This document shows positions 1 to 11,394 of a stretch of 64,000 nt of DNA, in pieces. The stretch's first letter is position 1, and the number at the start of each line of letters is the position of its first letter. Source of the DNA: Echria macrotheca (Eukaryota > Ascomycota > Sordariomycetes > Sordariales > Schizotheciaceae). A program made the position numbers and the translations under genes. The DNA is taken from contig MU839829.1 of the NCBI GenBank assembly GCA_030411725.1, forward strand, positions 930,001 through 994,000. The letters run 5' to 3'. Under the pieces are notes generated by a model. That model ran no database searches. It saw nothing but the letters and a program-made list of their open reading frames with translations, and had not been told where the DNA came from.

Positions 1-234
1 GAGATTCATGTCAACTGCATCAGATCCTCACGAGCTCCAGCTATTGTACGACCTCAGGATGGGCATATATATATACCTATATACCACACTTTCCGCCGTG
101 GTTTGGACAGTGCTCGTTTAAGCTCCGTACACCACCAAGAGACACCAACAGAGTTGCCAGAGTCCGTTTCGACAATCTTACGCCTACAAGCTTACTCGGA
201 AAAGGAAGAGAAAGTGCCCCTAAGGACCGCAAAC
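1..234. promoter_or_regulatory. Leader of the first small gene, with TATA-like tract
   Basis: There is no coding signal here. A run of alternating A/T at about 65-84 (atatatatatacctatata) lies some 150 bases ahead of the first proposed ATG (235) and could serve as a TATA-type core promoter. This is inferred from position and composition only. Confidence 0.3.
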
Positions 235-809
235 ATGTGCAGGTAAGCCTCCCCTCGTCGCCATGACGACACCCAAGGGCAGTTGCAGTTGCTTTGCTTT
301 CTTTGGAGAGGCCGCCTTGGAACTGAGGACGCCGAGATCCAAGTTTAGACGTATCCCCTTTCCATTCACTCTCTCCCCAGTCCAGCATAGACTCACCTTA
401 ACCACCCATTCCCCCGACTACCTCCTCTCTCAACCCCTATCATCCTTCGAGACCTTCTCTCAATACATCACTTCTCAACCAACCACCCCCTTCCCATCCC
501 CCCATCCCCCCTTTCCCCTCCCTGCCCCGACATACAACCTACCTACCTACTTACCCACTTACCCACTTACCTCCCTATACATCCATCCATCCACACACAT
601 ATATATCAAAACTAATGAACAAAAAAAAAAGCTCCACCCTCTACAAAGACAAATGCAAAAAATGCAGCATCGAGTTCAAACACAGCATCGAGGACAAAAC
701 GCGGTGCGAAGCCTACAAGAAGAACAAGTCGTCCTGCAAGACCGGGGGCAAGTACAAACAGGACCAGGAGAAGTTCCGATCCACCAATTTTTGCACAAAG
801 TGCAAGTAA
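235..809 (+). CDS. Small lysine- and cysteine-rich protein, MC family (two exons, 61 aa)
   Basis: Proposed exons are 235-242 and 632-809. The first exon is only 8 bases (ATG TGC AG) followed by a GTAAGC donor. The intron of 389 bases is very C/T-rich and ends in ctaat, an A-run and AG at 630-631. Joining the exons restores an open frame of 61 residues beginning Met-Cys. Cysteines fall at residues 2, 11, 14, 28, 38, 57 and 60. The end is C-x2-C-K, and lysine makes up about a quarter of the chain. There is no signal peptide or membrane segment. Paired C-x2-C motifs suggest metal binding, but no known family is recognised and the function is unknown. A simpler alternative start is the ATG at 615, which lies inside the proposed intron end and would give 64 residues without Cys2. 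The shorter-exon model is favoured because the gene at 35047 shares the Met-Cys start and cysteine spacing. Confidence 0.5.
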
Positions 810-1545
810 ACCACCACCTCATTTTTCTCTCTTCAACAAGTAATGGGTGGGGGTAATGGAAAGTCAACAACGACCACCCCCAAAGAAAAAAAAGAAAAGC
901 GATGTTGAGAAAAGGGGATGTGGTCACCACGGGTGTAAGTTTCTCCGATATCGACGACAGTATGTAAGTACCTTGAAGGGCGCGTTACGGGACTGACACG
1001 ACTGACGACCTGCAGGACCATATCATATGGTCTGACTACGCACGACATACGGTCATCATGAACAAAGGCCATCAGGGTCGGAGAGGTGGAGAGAGAGATG
1101 ATGATGATGACTACTGATAGCTCGGGTTGCTTTCCACAAGCGTTGGTTGTCACATTGGGCTGATATTCCGAGTTGGAGTTAATGTACCTACCACGCACGC
1201 CGGGTTTGTCAAACAAAAAAAACCAATACACTCCGTCGTCTGTTGCTGATATGTAAACCAAGTTGCATCGTGCAAAGTGATATTGGCTGTGATAATCCCG
1301 AGCGTTCCGATCATGGCCCAAAAGTTCGCTCACAAGACCAGGTGTCGTGACTTACCAAAACGTTTGGTTCGCTAGTCCAAGGTAGCAAAGTTGCAACAGT
1401 CCTACGTTTTGGCGATGCGACCAACAAAAAAGGTTGAGGTCGATCATAGGCAGGTAAATACGGCACCAATTAAAATGACCTCCTCCCCGAGTCAGGACGA
1501 CGCAACGGAGCAGAATTCCTGGGTGCACCGGCACCGGGTCCAGGC

Positions 1546-1568
1546 TTGTGTGTGTGTGTGTGTGTGTG
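1546..1568. repeat. (TG)n microsatellite
   Basis: This is an uninterrupted TG dinucleotide run of about 23 bases in noncoding DNA. Confidence 0.9.
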
Positions 1569-2010
1569 GTGTCTGTGGCTTGCATCGCCCGGCCGCGGGC
1601 TTGCTTGCTTTCCAGCAGCAAAACCGGGCAACCAAGGTCTCGTCGGGGGAAAGGTTGATGCATGGGCCGGAAGAACTTGGCATGCCCTCGTCATGGCCTT
1701 CTCTCTCTCTCTCTCGCGGGTTCCGAGTACCATACGGGAGTCGGTCGCATGGAGCACGGCGTGCAAAGTTCCAGTTCCAGCATGGCCAGGCCGGAAATGC
1801 GCTATTTGCTGCAGGTATGCGGTGACGGCTGTTTGGGGTGGTGGCAAGCCCAGTCCAGACTCGAAGGGCGGGACGAGACCGACCCCAGCCGCAGCGGGCG
1901 ACAGGACAGGGAGCGAACGCTACCGGAGAGAGATATATATCGTCCTCCGAGACGCTTGCACGGCCTCGGGGTGCACTTCCAACAGTGGGCCGTCGGATTG
2001 TGCGACGTGC

Positions 2011-2034
2011 CAGCAGCAGCAGCAGCAGCAGCAG
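2011..2034. repeat. (CAG)8 trinucleotide repeat
   Basis: Eight CAG units lie in a region where all reading frames look noncoding. Length variation between strains would be expected. Confidence 0.9.
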
Positions 2035-3557
2035 CGACGGGCTGGCGGCCAGGGCTCCAGCTCTCGGCAAAAAAGCGACGGTGGTCGGTTGCTTGCCATC
2101 GACGGGAAGATGCGGTGAGATGATGGGCGCGGGTTGCGTGTGCGGGAGCGTCGGCAAAGACTTCAGTCGCTGCTTTTGGCGCTGGACTTTGTGGCGGGCG
2201 AGACAGGGGAATGAGGGCGAGAACACGGCTATTTGAACCACTTGGCTCCAGACGAATTATCCAGGACCAGGGGCAGCGAGGTAATAAGACAATGCACCCG
2301 ATGCGCTTGATTTGTCGCATTTCACTTGCAGAGAGTGGCCGCGAGGTGGTGGCCGGTTCGCGGAAAGGACGTGGTGTGAGTCGTCGTGCTACTACAGGGG
2401 GCTGTTACTGGCCGAGAAGGGCCAAGGAGGGGTAACGTGAGCATCAAACAATCGCCGTCAAGTCTGAGCAATCCCCCCGCAGCCGGCCAACCGGCCCTGG
2501 GGCTGTCCGGATAGCTCCACAGCTTTTCTCCCTGGTTGCCGGTGTTTCTGCCCAGCACGGCGCTCACAGCCTCCCTGCCACGCCTGCCCAAGGCCGTCTC
2601 CGGCATCTCCCAAAGAGCCTTTGATGCGGGACCGATACCGTCATCAGACACAATCCAAGCCGCCGATAAGACGGACAATTTCATCATCTGGAGCAGGGGT
2701 AGCTGATCATCTCCAGGGATCCGATCGGGCTGGAACGAATCAGCGAGCCGACAGCTGCGGCGACGTCGTGCTGGCCAATCGATAAGACCCCCCTCCGACA
2801 GGGGGTACTCCAGGCGTAGCGGGACAGCGGGGTAAGTCTAGCTCGCGACAGGGGTTCTCGACAGCTGGTGGTGTCGACAAATCGAAGCTGATGCTGAGTC
2901 CATGGTTGTGAGGGGTAAGTTATAAGATGCAGAGCACATGGCTGGGAGCTGTGCCCGGCCACTGAAAAGCAAGTGGAGGAGGCTCTGCGTGGCTCTGTTT
3001 CGTTGCAAAGTCGGCGAGTCGAAACAAATCCGGGGATCGTTCCAGGAAGGGCCCGAGAGGCGACAGACTTTAACCTGACGCGCCACCACCAGGAAACCCG
3101 AGCATGACGATGCTTCGACTGTGTTCGAGGATTAATATGACGAGTTGCCGAGCTGTGCATATTGGCCATCTCTGGTTGCAATGAACCGACGGATGCTCGA
3201 GACACGTCGCTGCAGTGAATTCGTCGAATCCGGCAGCCCATGCGTCCCGTCAGGTTGCAAGCCTGGGGCACAACGAGTTCGGATCCGCGCTGGCGGCTGG
3301 AATTGTTGCGTGGGCAACAAGAATCTGCGCATCGAGGAGGCCGTTTGGGCCGCAAAAGGGATCCCTCGCAACACACTGTCTCTGCGGCCGTGGTACCTAC
3401 CAAACTGGGTTGACATTAATGTAGCCAGATGAGCAGTGAGAGGGAAGGCAATCTGATACTTCGGCTGGCCAACCCCGCAGCACAGATCGCCTCGCAATGC
3501 TCCGCTCTCAATCGACAACCAGCGTTCGGGAAAAACGGCCTGAGGCATGGCTGTCTT

Positions 3558-3601
3558 GTCTGCTGTCTGTCTATCTGTCTATCTGTCTGCCTGCCTGCCA
3601 A
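3558..3601. repeat. Degenerate TGTC/TATC tetranucleotide repeat
   Basis: Alternating GTCT, ATCT and GCCT units form an imperfect tetranucleotide array in noncoding DNA. Confidence 0.8.
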
Positions 3602-5983
3602 CTGCCTTGCTCAGCTTTCACTTCTGCACCGGAGGGCCGCGTCCGCTCTGTCTCGGTGCGTGCGACATGTGTCAAAAAATAGTGCTGGCAAAGACTTGCG
3701 TTTTTTGTTCTTCTGTGTCCAACTAGCCCCCCACTTCTTAACACGCTTCAACCCCCCGCCGCTGGCCTCGGCTGCGGGGACATGGCGGACAGCGTCTTGA
3801 CGCCCTCGCCGACAGACAGCATTGATGCCAGCGATGCAGGACAAAAAAGCAAGATGGAGGAGGGGGGGCGAGATTGTACGGGTGGCCTCGGAAGCAGCGA
3901 TTCCTGGTGGCTCCCCCATTCCTAGCCTATATACCACCGCTTGGTTTGCCATTCCAGACGTCGCAGACTGGCAGGGCGCTGGGGCCATTGGGCAGGGGCT
4001 CCCGGACGATCACGAGGTGCATGTGGCCGGAGAGCTATCAAAGGGTCGATTCAGGTGCTGAACTCTCATGCCGCAAGAAGAAGAAGCCGTTTCCCCTCAG
4101 AGAGAGAGAGGGGCAGAGGGGCGCCAACCACCATACATACAATATGTGAGGTATGAGCAGCCAATCCGGCACGCAATACACACGGGCACTCCTCGATCAT
4201 GGTTTGCCGTTGGCCGTGTGGGGGACTGGCCGCACACAGGTGGCCGAGCATGGAGAAAAGGGTAGCAGGCGGCGAGCGCCATGGCTTTACTTGCTCGATG
4301 GTGATGACGAAGCGGTGCAAGCGACGTCGCCAGTCTCTGGCCCAGGAAAACCAGCATCAGCCTGCATGCGGGCCCTTGGCCGTTTTCCCCCTCCCTTTGC
4401 CTGAAGCGGAGGGCGGATGCTCGAGTCTATCAATAGGAAAAGGGAATCATAAAAGGCCCGGGAAGCCCGGTCGGACGGCGGGAGTCGAGCACAAGCCGTC
4501 AGCTGGACGGGATTCCGGTTGCGAGGTCGTGGTCCTGGCCCCTGTCTTCTTCCGAACTTGTTGCCCCTTGTCACCCTGTACGAGGAGATGGGTGTGTGAA
4601 TGAGTGAGTGAGCTGGCGACGACCGTCGCCAAGTGACGGAAATGGAATGGGACCCCAGGGCGGGCAAGGCAAGGGAGGTACTCAGCATGTATGGACGCAC
4701 CTGGCTTTTGTTCACGTCGCTTTGTTGCGTTGGCTGGACCAGCAGAGGGGGCGGCGGCAGCAGCGCCAGCATGTCAGTTAACAAACGTTACCATTTCCCG
4801 GTCCCCAGACAAGCCCCTCCTCTCCCTCGCTCGCTCAGCGAATGGAGCAAGGCGGAACGCAAGGACCAGCGGTAAGAAGGTAGTGGACGAGTGGTCCGCT
4901 AACTGCTCCACCATCGCCTACAGGAGGTGCCCAACAACCCTGGCCGGCGTGCGATGCGAGGGCTGCGAGGATCCCTCCCTCTCCAACAGGCTGGCTGTAT
5001 GGAGCTATTAGTGCCTGCGCGCCTGCTTGTGGCCGAAAACGAATTGATGACGGGACGCCTGTGACTCTGTGACTCGGTGACCCGACTGACTGATGTCTTT
5101 GCCTTGCTCCGCCCGCCCCCTCCCCCGTTTGCCTTCCCTTTCTGCCTTGATGATACAAAAGCTGCGCTATTCCCCTCCCCGTGACGGGCCCTGCTGTTGC
5201 TGTTGCATCCATAGTGCCGTCCTGTAGCCCGCTCGACATTTTGGCGCCGCCCAACTCGCCGCCGCCCGAGCCTGAATTCCTCACTTCACACTCAGACCCA
5301 TCGTCCGGAGTCTCCGAGTTCCCGACGACCCCACGACATCGACAGACACGACAGCGAAACGACGACGGACGGAACAAGGCCACTCCAAAGACACTAAATT
5401 AGGAAATTTCCGGACTAAAGATACACTAGCGGAGGAAGACACGTGTTGGACCGCCCTTTCATCCGAACCCAAGCAGAAGGGAATGCGCTACGGCCAAGCG
5501 AGGGGCTGTCAACGAGAAGCGCTTTTGGTTGTCGCGGCTGCGCTGGACCGCCGGATCTCGGATCCGGACTGATCGCGAGCGCGGGCTGGGAGCCTCGTTG
5601 TCGAAGTAGTGTGATCTGGGACTCAGAAGCAAGCAACGGGTACTTCCTTGTCTGTGGCTTAACAGCGGTCAACGAAAGCAGCCCGGTCTTTGAGGACAAC
5701 AAGGAAGGCGGAAACGTCGTGGGCCAGTCGCCGCAGGGAGAAGACAGAAGACAAAAAGAGGGAGAGCAAAAGAGGCGTGGGAAGTCGGCCGGCGACGGGA
5801 CGGAACAGAAGATCACAGTCGGCGGTGCCTGCACGCTGGTTGCCGGGTGGTCCGAAGTGCGGGTTACCTTAAGGACCGGACAGCTCACTACTGCAACCAA
5901 AGCTTTCGAGCTGGAAACACTAATCTAGTTTGCTGGCGGGTGCGACTTGGCTGGTTCTGCCAGCTGCAGCGAAGGACGACGAC

Positions 5984-8433
5984 ATGGAGTATCTGCGGCC
6001 AGCAGACTCTGCGCGCTATCAACCTGACATGAGCCTGCCACAACCGGTGTCCCAAGGCTGTCCACAGTTCCTGCAAGTCGAGCTCGGACACCAGAATGCG
6101 CACCCAAACGCGTCCATGACAGTCCTCCCGCCACCCGGGCCGCAGTTCCTCTATCCCGCGCCGTCATTGCCGTCCGGAGTCTTTGGCATGTCCAACGGCC
6201 GATCGGGCCCGACGCACTCGTCACAGCTCCCACAGCCCGCCCCGAACCTAACGCAGCATCAACGGCACCCGCCGCCGCCGCAGCCGTGGTATAACGCAGA
6301 ACCACCGCTCCAGTATATGAATGGGCCACCGCATTCATTCTCCAACAGACCAGGGCCTGGGTCGGAACCGCATTCGGGCTACCCCTCGGGACCTGGTGGT
6401 GGTGGGCCTGTGGCAGGCGCGCCCAGCGGACCAGGCCACCCGTCGGGCCAGCCTGCTTTCCAATCCCAGAACCAGAACCACAACCAGAGTCAACAGCACC
6501 CTTCATTCCAGCCGTCGATTCGACCTCCGTATTTCGGCTATCCGCCGCATGTTCGATGGGGAAACAGACCTGCTCCGTACACTGGGAATCCGTATCTGGG
6601 TAGCCACAACCCCGCCAACCCGCTGTCCTTCTCATCACAGCCTTCGCCACCCCAACAACCACAGCAGGCTCACCAACAACCACTGCAAACACCCCATCCG
6701 CCTCAGCCACCACAGCAGCCGTCGCAAATGCCGTCGTCGGGTGACCGCCCAGGTCACTCGCAGCCTGGTCCCTCTTCGGGTGCCCCGCAGCTCACCCTCC
6801 CTTCTATCAGCCCGTTCCCTAACCATCTTGTTCCCCCCGCGTCCGCCATGCCCACCAGATCGAGCGACCCAAGCCCCGAGGCCACACAGGCACCCCAAGC
6901 ACCCCAAGCACCCCAGGCGTTCCCGAGAAGGGTGAACCCTGCCCCAGCTTCCAGCACGACAACCACGCCACCACGCCGAAACTTGTTTAACCCCGCAGAT
7001 CTTCCTAGAGCAGAGGGAGGCCCTCACCCCAGTGCGCCGACCCTCCGCGACGCCCTCCGCGAAGTCGACGCCGGTATCGGTCCTAGCAACCCGATGTCGA
7101 TCCCAGCCGCGCCAGCCAATACCGATCGTCGTCATGGGCATCGTGGATCGCGGATACGGAGAGGAGCCAGCTCGGAGGATGACAGCGACGAGGACCTCGA
7201 TCCCATGGACGACGAGAATGAGACGATGGCGTTTCTTGAGCAGTACTCGATACCCCATGCTGCCTTCCGGGGTAGCGACAACGAGGATATTCGCATCCGG
7301 GCGCAGCAGCTGCTCCGCGGTCAGCTCTCGAATAAACGGGTAGCGTCCAAGAGGGCTCTGAGCCAACTTCAGAGCGTTGATATAAAGACACTTGACGAGG
7401 GCGAACGATGTATGTACCGTAAAACGCTAGCGCATGCTTTTTTGTTGAGCTAACACTGTTCTGCTGTAGGCTGCGTCATTTGCTACAACGATTTCGGCAC
7501 CACTACTCCCGAGGGCATGATCGAGGCTCCGCTGCGGCTGCCGAACTGCAAGCATGTGTTTGGCGACCATTGCATCAAGAAGTGGTTCGAGGAGTCAGAC
7601 AGCTGTCCGTACTGCCGGGATAAGGTCCACTCGGAACCAGCCTATGCGGCCCATTCGCGGGCTCTTCAGCAATTCCTCCAGAGCTATAACAATAGCGTCC
7701 GATACAATGGTGGGCGCGAGAACCGGACCGGGCCGTAAGTTTTTTTTTTTTAGTTGACGTTCTCTCTGTCCCCGCTAACGCAGCCAGGAACGGCACCGAG
7801 CCCTACGTCCGCATCTTAACCGGCGCCATAGATCGATATGACAACGGGACCAGAGCCTGGCCAACTGGTGGTCGCCGCTCACCGCCGTCGGACAGCGGGG
7901 AATCGCGGAGACGCACCCGGCCGAGACACGGCAGTTTTCGAGGTTCGCCGACGTCGACAACAGGGAGTGGTCGGCCCACGCACCAAAGCCCGGGGACTTC
8001 GGCGGCACCGTCGCAGATGAGCCCGAGAAGCGAGCGGGTAAGTGATGTAGCTGGCATGCGAGATGGCCACCACCCATCTAATCGGATGCTACAGTTTATG
8101 GGAATGCCCGGCACCCCGCGTACCTTCAACCCTAGCGTGCGTCCCCCGATGCCGCCGACATCGCACTCGGAACAAAACGGACTCAACGCACCCTCGATGC
8201 ATGGTCAGCCGCCGATTGTGTTTGGCAGCATGACGAGCTACATGGATGCCGAGTCACGGTACCGAGACTCGTTTCACGGGCGGTCCGATAGCTCTGCGAC
8301 GGAGACCAGCCATCTTCCCGGCCCGGCCCAGCTGCCTTATTCTCATCAGCTGGCTGTGAATGCTAATAATGACTACTCGATCCGGAGCATATCGACCACG
8401 GATGCGAGCCCCTCTGGGGACTGGCTGCAATAG
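5984..8433 (+). CDS. RING-finger protein with long Pro/Gln-rich N-terminus (probable E3 ubiquitin ligase)
   Basis: Exons are 5984-7409, 7470-7734 and 7788-8433, giving about 778 residues. Introns of 60 and 53 bases have GTATGT/GTAAGT donors and gctaac branch sites. The frame runs open upstream to a TTG at 5930, so I chose the ATG at 5984; an ATG at 6029 is a second option. Residues 1-330 are dominated by Pro, Gln, Ser and Gly. An acidic stretch lies near 400. The RING lies at about 477-524: C477-x2-C480, then C502-x-H504, C510 and C521-P-Y-C524. The usual fifth metal ligand position (507) is Gly, with His509 two residues on. The tail after the RING is Ser/Pro-rich and looks disordered. A further 57-base segment (8038-8094) has a GTAAGT donor, a ctaat branch and a ctacag end. 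It is a multiple of three, so it may be a third intron (759 aa) or be retained. RING proteins typically recruit E2 enzymes; the substrate is unknown. Confidence 0.85.
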
Positions 8434-11394
8434 AACCGCAGCGACGGCTGGCAACTCGTTCAGGTGGGAGACCTTTTCGACGTTGTTACCTTCATCGTGG
8501 TTCCTTTGACCCTGCAATGGGTCTCGCCAAGCCCCGTCGTCGATGCGGCCTCTCGGTCTTAGCGGCCGACAACAGGACGCCCGGTGGAAATGGGATAATT
8601 TGGGTGGTCGACGCCCTCTCGACTGGACCTTTTTTTTAGCGACGCCTCTCACTGCATACTTATAGACTTTCTCATGATCACGGCATCTCTTGTTTGATTC
8701 ACGAGGCTGCAACACTGGCGTTTGGCGCGTTTTTGAGATTCTGCCCGATTTGGGCCTGGGGACATCCTATTTGATCTCACGAGATCCTTATGATACCGGT
8801 CATGGTTGGCCAGTCGACCCGAGAGTGGATGAAGCAGACAGAGAGACGACGACAGGCCTGAGGAGGAGGGGGTGAGGGACTCTTCGACAGGCATGGGGTT
8901 TTACGTCTCTTTCAATTTTATGTTGTCACGATAGGCAGGCTGGTGCTTTCCTAGGTTCAACACAGACCGAGAAGGGAAACGGGGAAAGGGATGCAAGGGG
9001 CACGGAGAAGGGAGAGAAACAGCCCTCTTTATTTCGTCAACAGAACAGATTGGTAACAGAGGCAGATGAGCCAGCACGTTTCAGTTTGTCTCAGCCGAGC
9101 CCTTAATAACAACAGCTCTATCTATGTCTGAGTGACATGCAGAATGAATGATGATCTTGGGTGTGTATACTTTGCTTTGGCTGGGGTAGATTGTATGATT
9201 TGGTCAGACACCTCGAGCGTTGATTTTGGATTTTGGGCTTGAGGGTTATCTACCATTTTGTTATCAATGGTTGAGAGAAAGGGGTTTCATCTGTCGTAGG
9301 CCGTATGGCATTTTTTTTTCCCGGTGTTATGTTTTCTTTGTTCCCAGAACGGAAGGATGTTTTATTTCTCTTGTCATCTCACCTCGGCTTTTAGCGAGGT
9401 GTCGCTTCTCATCTGTTATTTTATTCTCCTCTCATCATATGATCGTCATTATTCTCATTTTCAGTATTTATTTACTCTTCTGATTATGTTTGTTTATTAG
9501 ATACCTTGGAATCTCACTTGTTGCTTGGTTTCATATAGATGCTGCATATTAAATCCTAAAGTTTTGTTTGGTGGTTGCTTTGGGGGTTTTGGAGAGGTGC
9601 GGTTGCCTTCTAGGTTGTGAATTCTGTTGCCTTCCCCCCCCTCTCTTAGGAATACTTCGTAGGTGCTTGTACCCTGCTTGCCTGCCTGGAAGTCTTGGGG
9701 ACGTCATTTCACGCCCTGAGATGTATCTGCAATAACTTGGTGTCTTGACTTGACGGTGAGTGAGTGGTTCGTTGTAGGGGGCCCGAGGTTTGGGTGGATA
9801 TTAAGCATCGACTAGGTAGCGGCGGACGAGGCCGATGAGAACTACCTAGGGGACCTCCACCTGGACTAGGCACGCCATCCCGAGGGTCAAATACCCAAGG
9901 CACGCTACCCTGATGATGACGCGGCCGAAGGGACCACCCGTCTGAGCAAGCTTGGTTAGGTAGGTACTTGATGACCCGGATACCGTCCAAGGCTAGGTAC
10001 AATAAAGATCAACCTTTGCCCTCGGGGACTGGAAGGTACCAAGGCAGCTAGGAAGTACCCCACGCCATGATGGATATATACGCCACAAAGGGACATCCGC
10101 ACAGTTTACTTAGGTAAATATTTGGCAACTTTGGAGGGCAAACATGCCATCTTTCCGAAAGACCCACAGCTTGAGATATATCTATATATATATCCAAAAT
10201 ATACCCCTCGCATCCAACGTGACTACGGTTCATTGGTACAGGTATACACTGCCGATATCAAGCTACCTAACCCTACCTACTAGTACTCCATAGTTTAGAT
10301 CTACCGGCTATCACCACGGAGCAGATAGACAGACAGATGTATAAACAAACAACCGAACAGACAAACACACAGGCAGAGACAAACCATGGATAGCAACATC
10401 GTGGTCCATCACCCCATCCAGCTACAAAGGTTGAGGATGAGGATGAGGATGATAATGGAATGGTCCTACAGGGAACCTTGAGCTCAACCTCTGGAGGCCA
10501 TCGTATCGAGCGGAGGAGCTACGGGATACCCAGACTCGCAAGGTTGGGAGAGACTGACTGGCCCTGGAATGGTGGACTTTACCTTTACCTTACCCCACCC
10601 AGATAGGTACAAAACAATATTTTGGTCACCCTCATGCCACCATACAAAGCTTCACCCACCATGCCATCGACAAGACACCCTAGACTATCTAGTTCCAGCT
10701 GCAGTCTCTGATATTAGTTCATTACTAACACATAAACACATAAGGTTGAAGTACTCCGTACCGACCTAAGCAATCATCCATTCTCTGCTACCTTCTTCCT
10801 TCTTTGCTTCCCATCATCTTCGAAATCACACACCCTGAAGCTATGACGATTTAGGCAACCCTGGCTGGTAGTAAGCGGTCGTCAGTTGCTGCTGGTGCGC
10901 GCCAGACTGATGTCACGTCACCACTTCACATTTCTTTGTTTACTTTACTTTGCAGGCAACTGAGTCAAACTGATGAAGCTATTCAGGGCCAACAAAAAAC
11001 ATCGATATAGCAGATAGATATTATTTGTCTCAAGCCGTAAGAAGCCAAGGCTTCCACTCCTCGAGGGGGTAAGCGGTCCCTCTACTAGGTGGTTATAGCA
11101 CACAAGTGTCTCCTCGGTACGCATGCGCACCGAGGATCCTATCATAGCAGAACAGATGGATAGATGACTTGGCCCAGCTTTTGCCGGGCCAGTTCTTACC
11201 TCAATACACACACAAAATTCACAGCAGAGAGCTTGGTTTTCCACAGAAGCAACAACACTCACTACGGACAATGATAGACCAAATATCCGTATTCAAAAGA
11301 TGCGTGTAAACATGCCATGCTATATATGCTCTGCTTCTCCCCCCTCACTCTGGCAAAACACCCCGATCACATCCCGCTCTCACCCCCAAAAGAT
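8434..11394. other. 3-kb tail-to-tail spacer
   Basis: This lies between the ends of two convergent genes. The first kilobase is T-rich and probably holds the 3' UTR of the RING gene. From about 9650 to 10800 it is dotted with TACCTA/TAGGTA and AGTACTCC-type words. No frame looks coding, and no RNA gene was recognised. Confidence 0.55.

Larger units (their letters stand above)
810..5983. other. 5.2-kb spacer without recognisable genes
   Basis: All longer open frames here (for example 1492-2241 minus, 2684-3403 minus and 4287-4784 minus) are rich in Arg, Ser, Pro and Cys. They show no domain and overlap equally good frames on the other strand, so I take them as chance. The region holds several simple repeats, listed separately, and many CT- or GA-rich patches. 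The stretch just before 5984 is presumably promoter and leader of the RING-finger gene. A long untranslated leader or a noncoding RNA is possible, but nothing in the sequence proves either. Confidence 0.6.

Noticed and set aside
1492..2241. 249-codon minus-strand open frame
   Set aside because: Low-complexity Arg/Ser/Pro content, repeat-derived Leu and His runs, no motif, and equally long frames on the opposite strand.
2684..3403. 239-codon minus-strand open frame
   Set aside because: Random-looking composition rich in Arg, Ser and Cys, with no domain and no splice context.
5930..5983. N-terminal extension of the RING protein from position 5930
   Set aside because: The codon at 5930 is TTG. 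Nuclear fungal genes start at ATG, so the first usable start is 5984.
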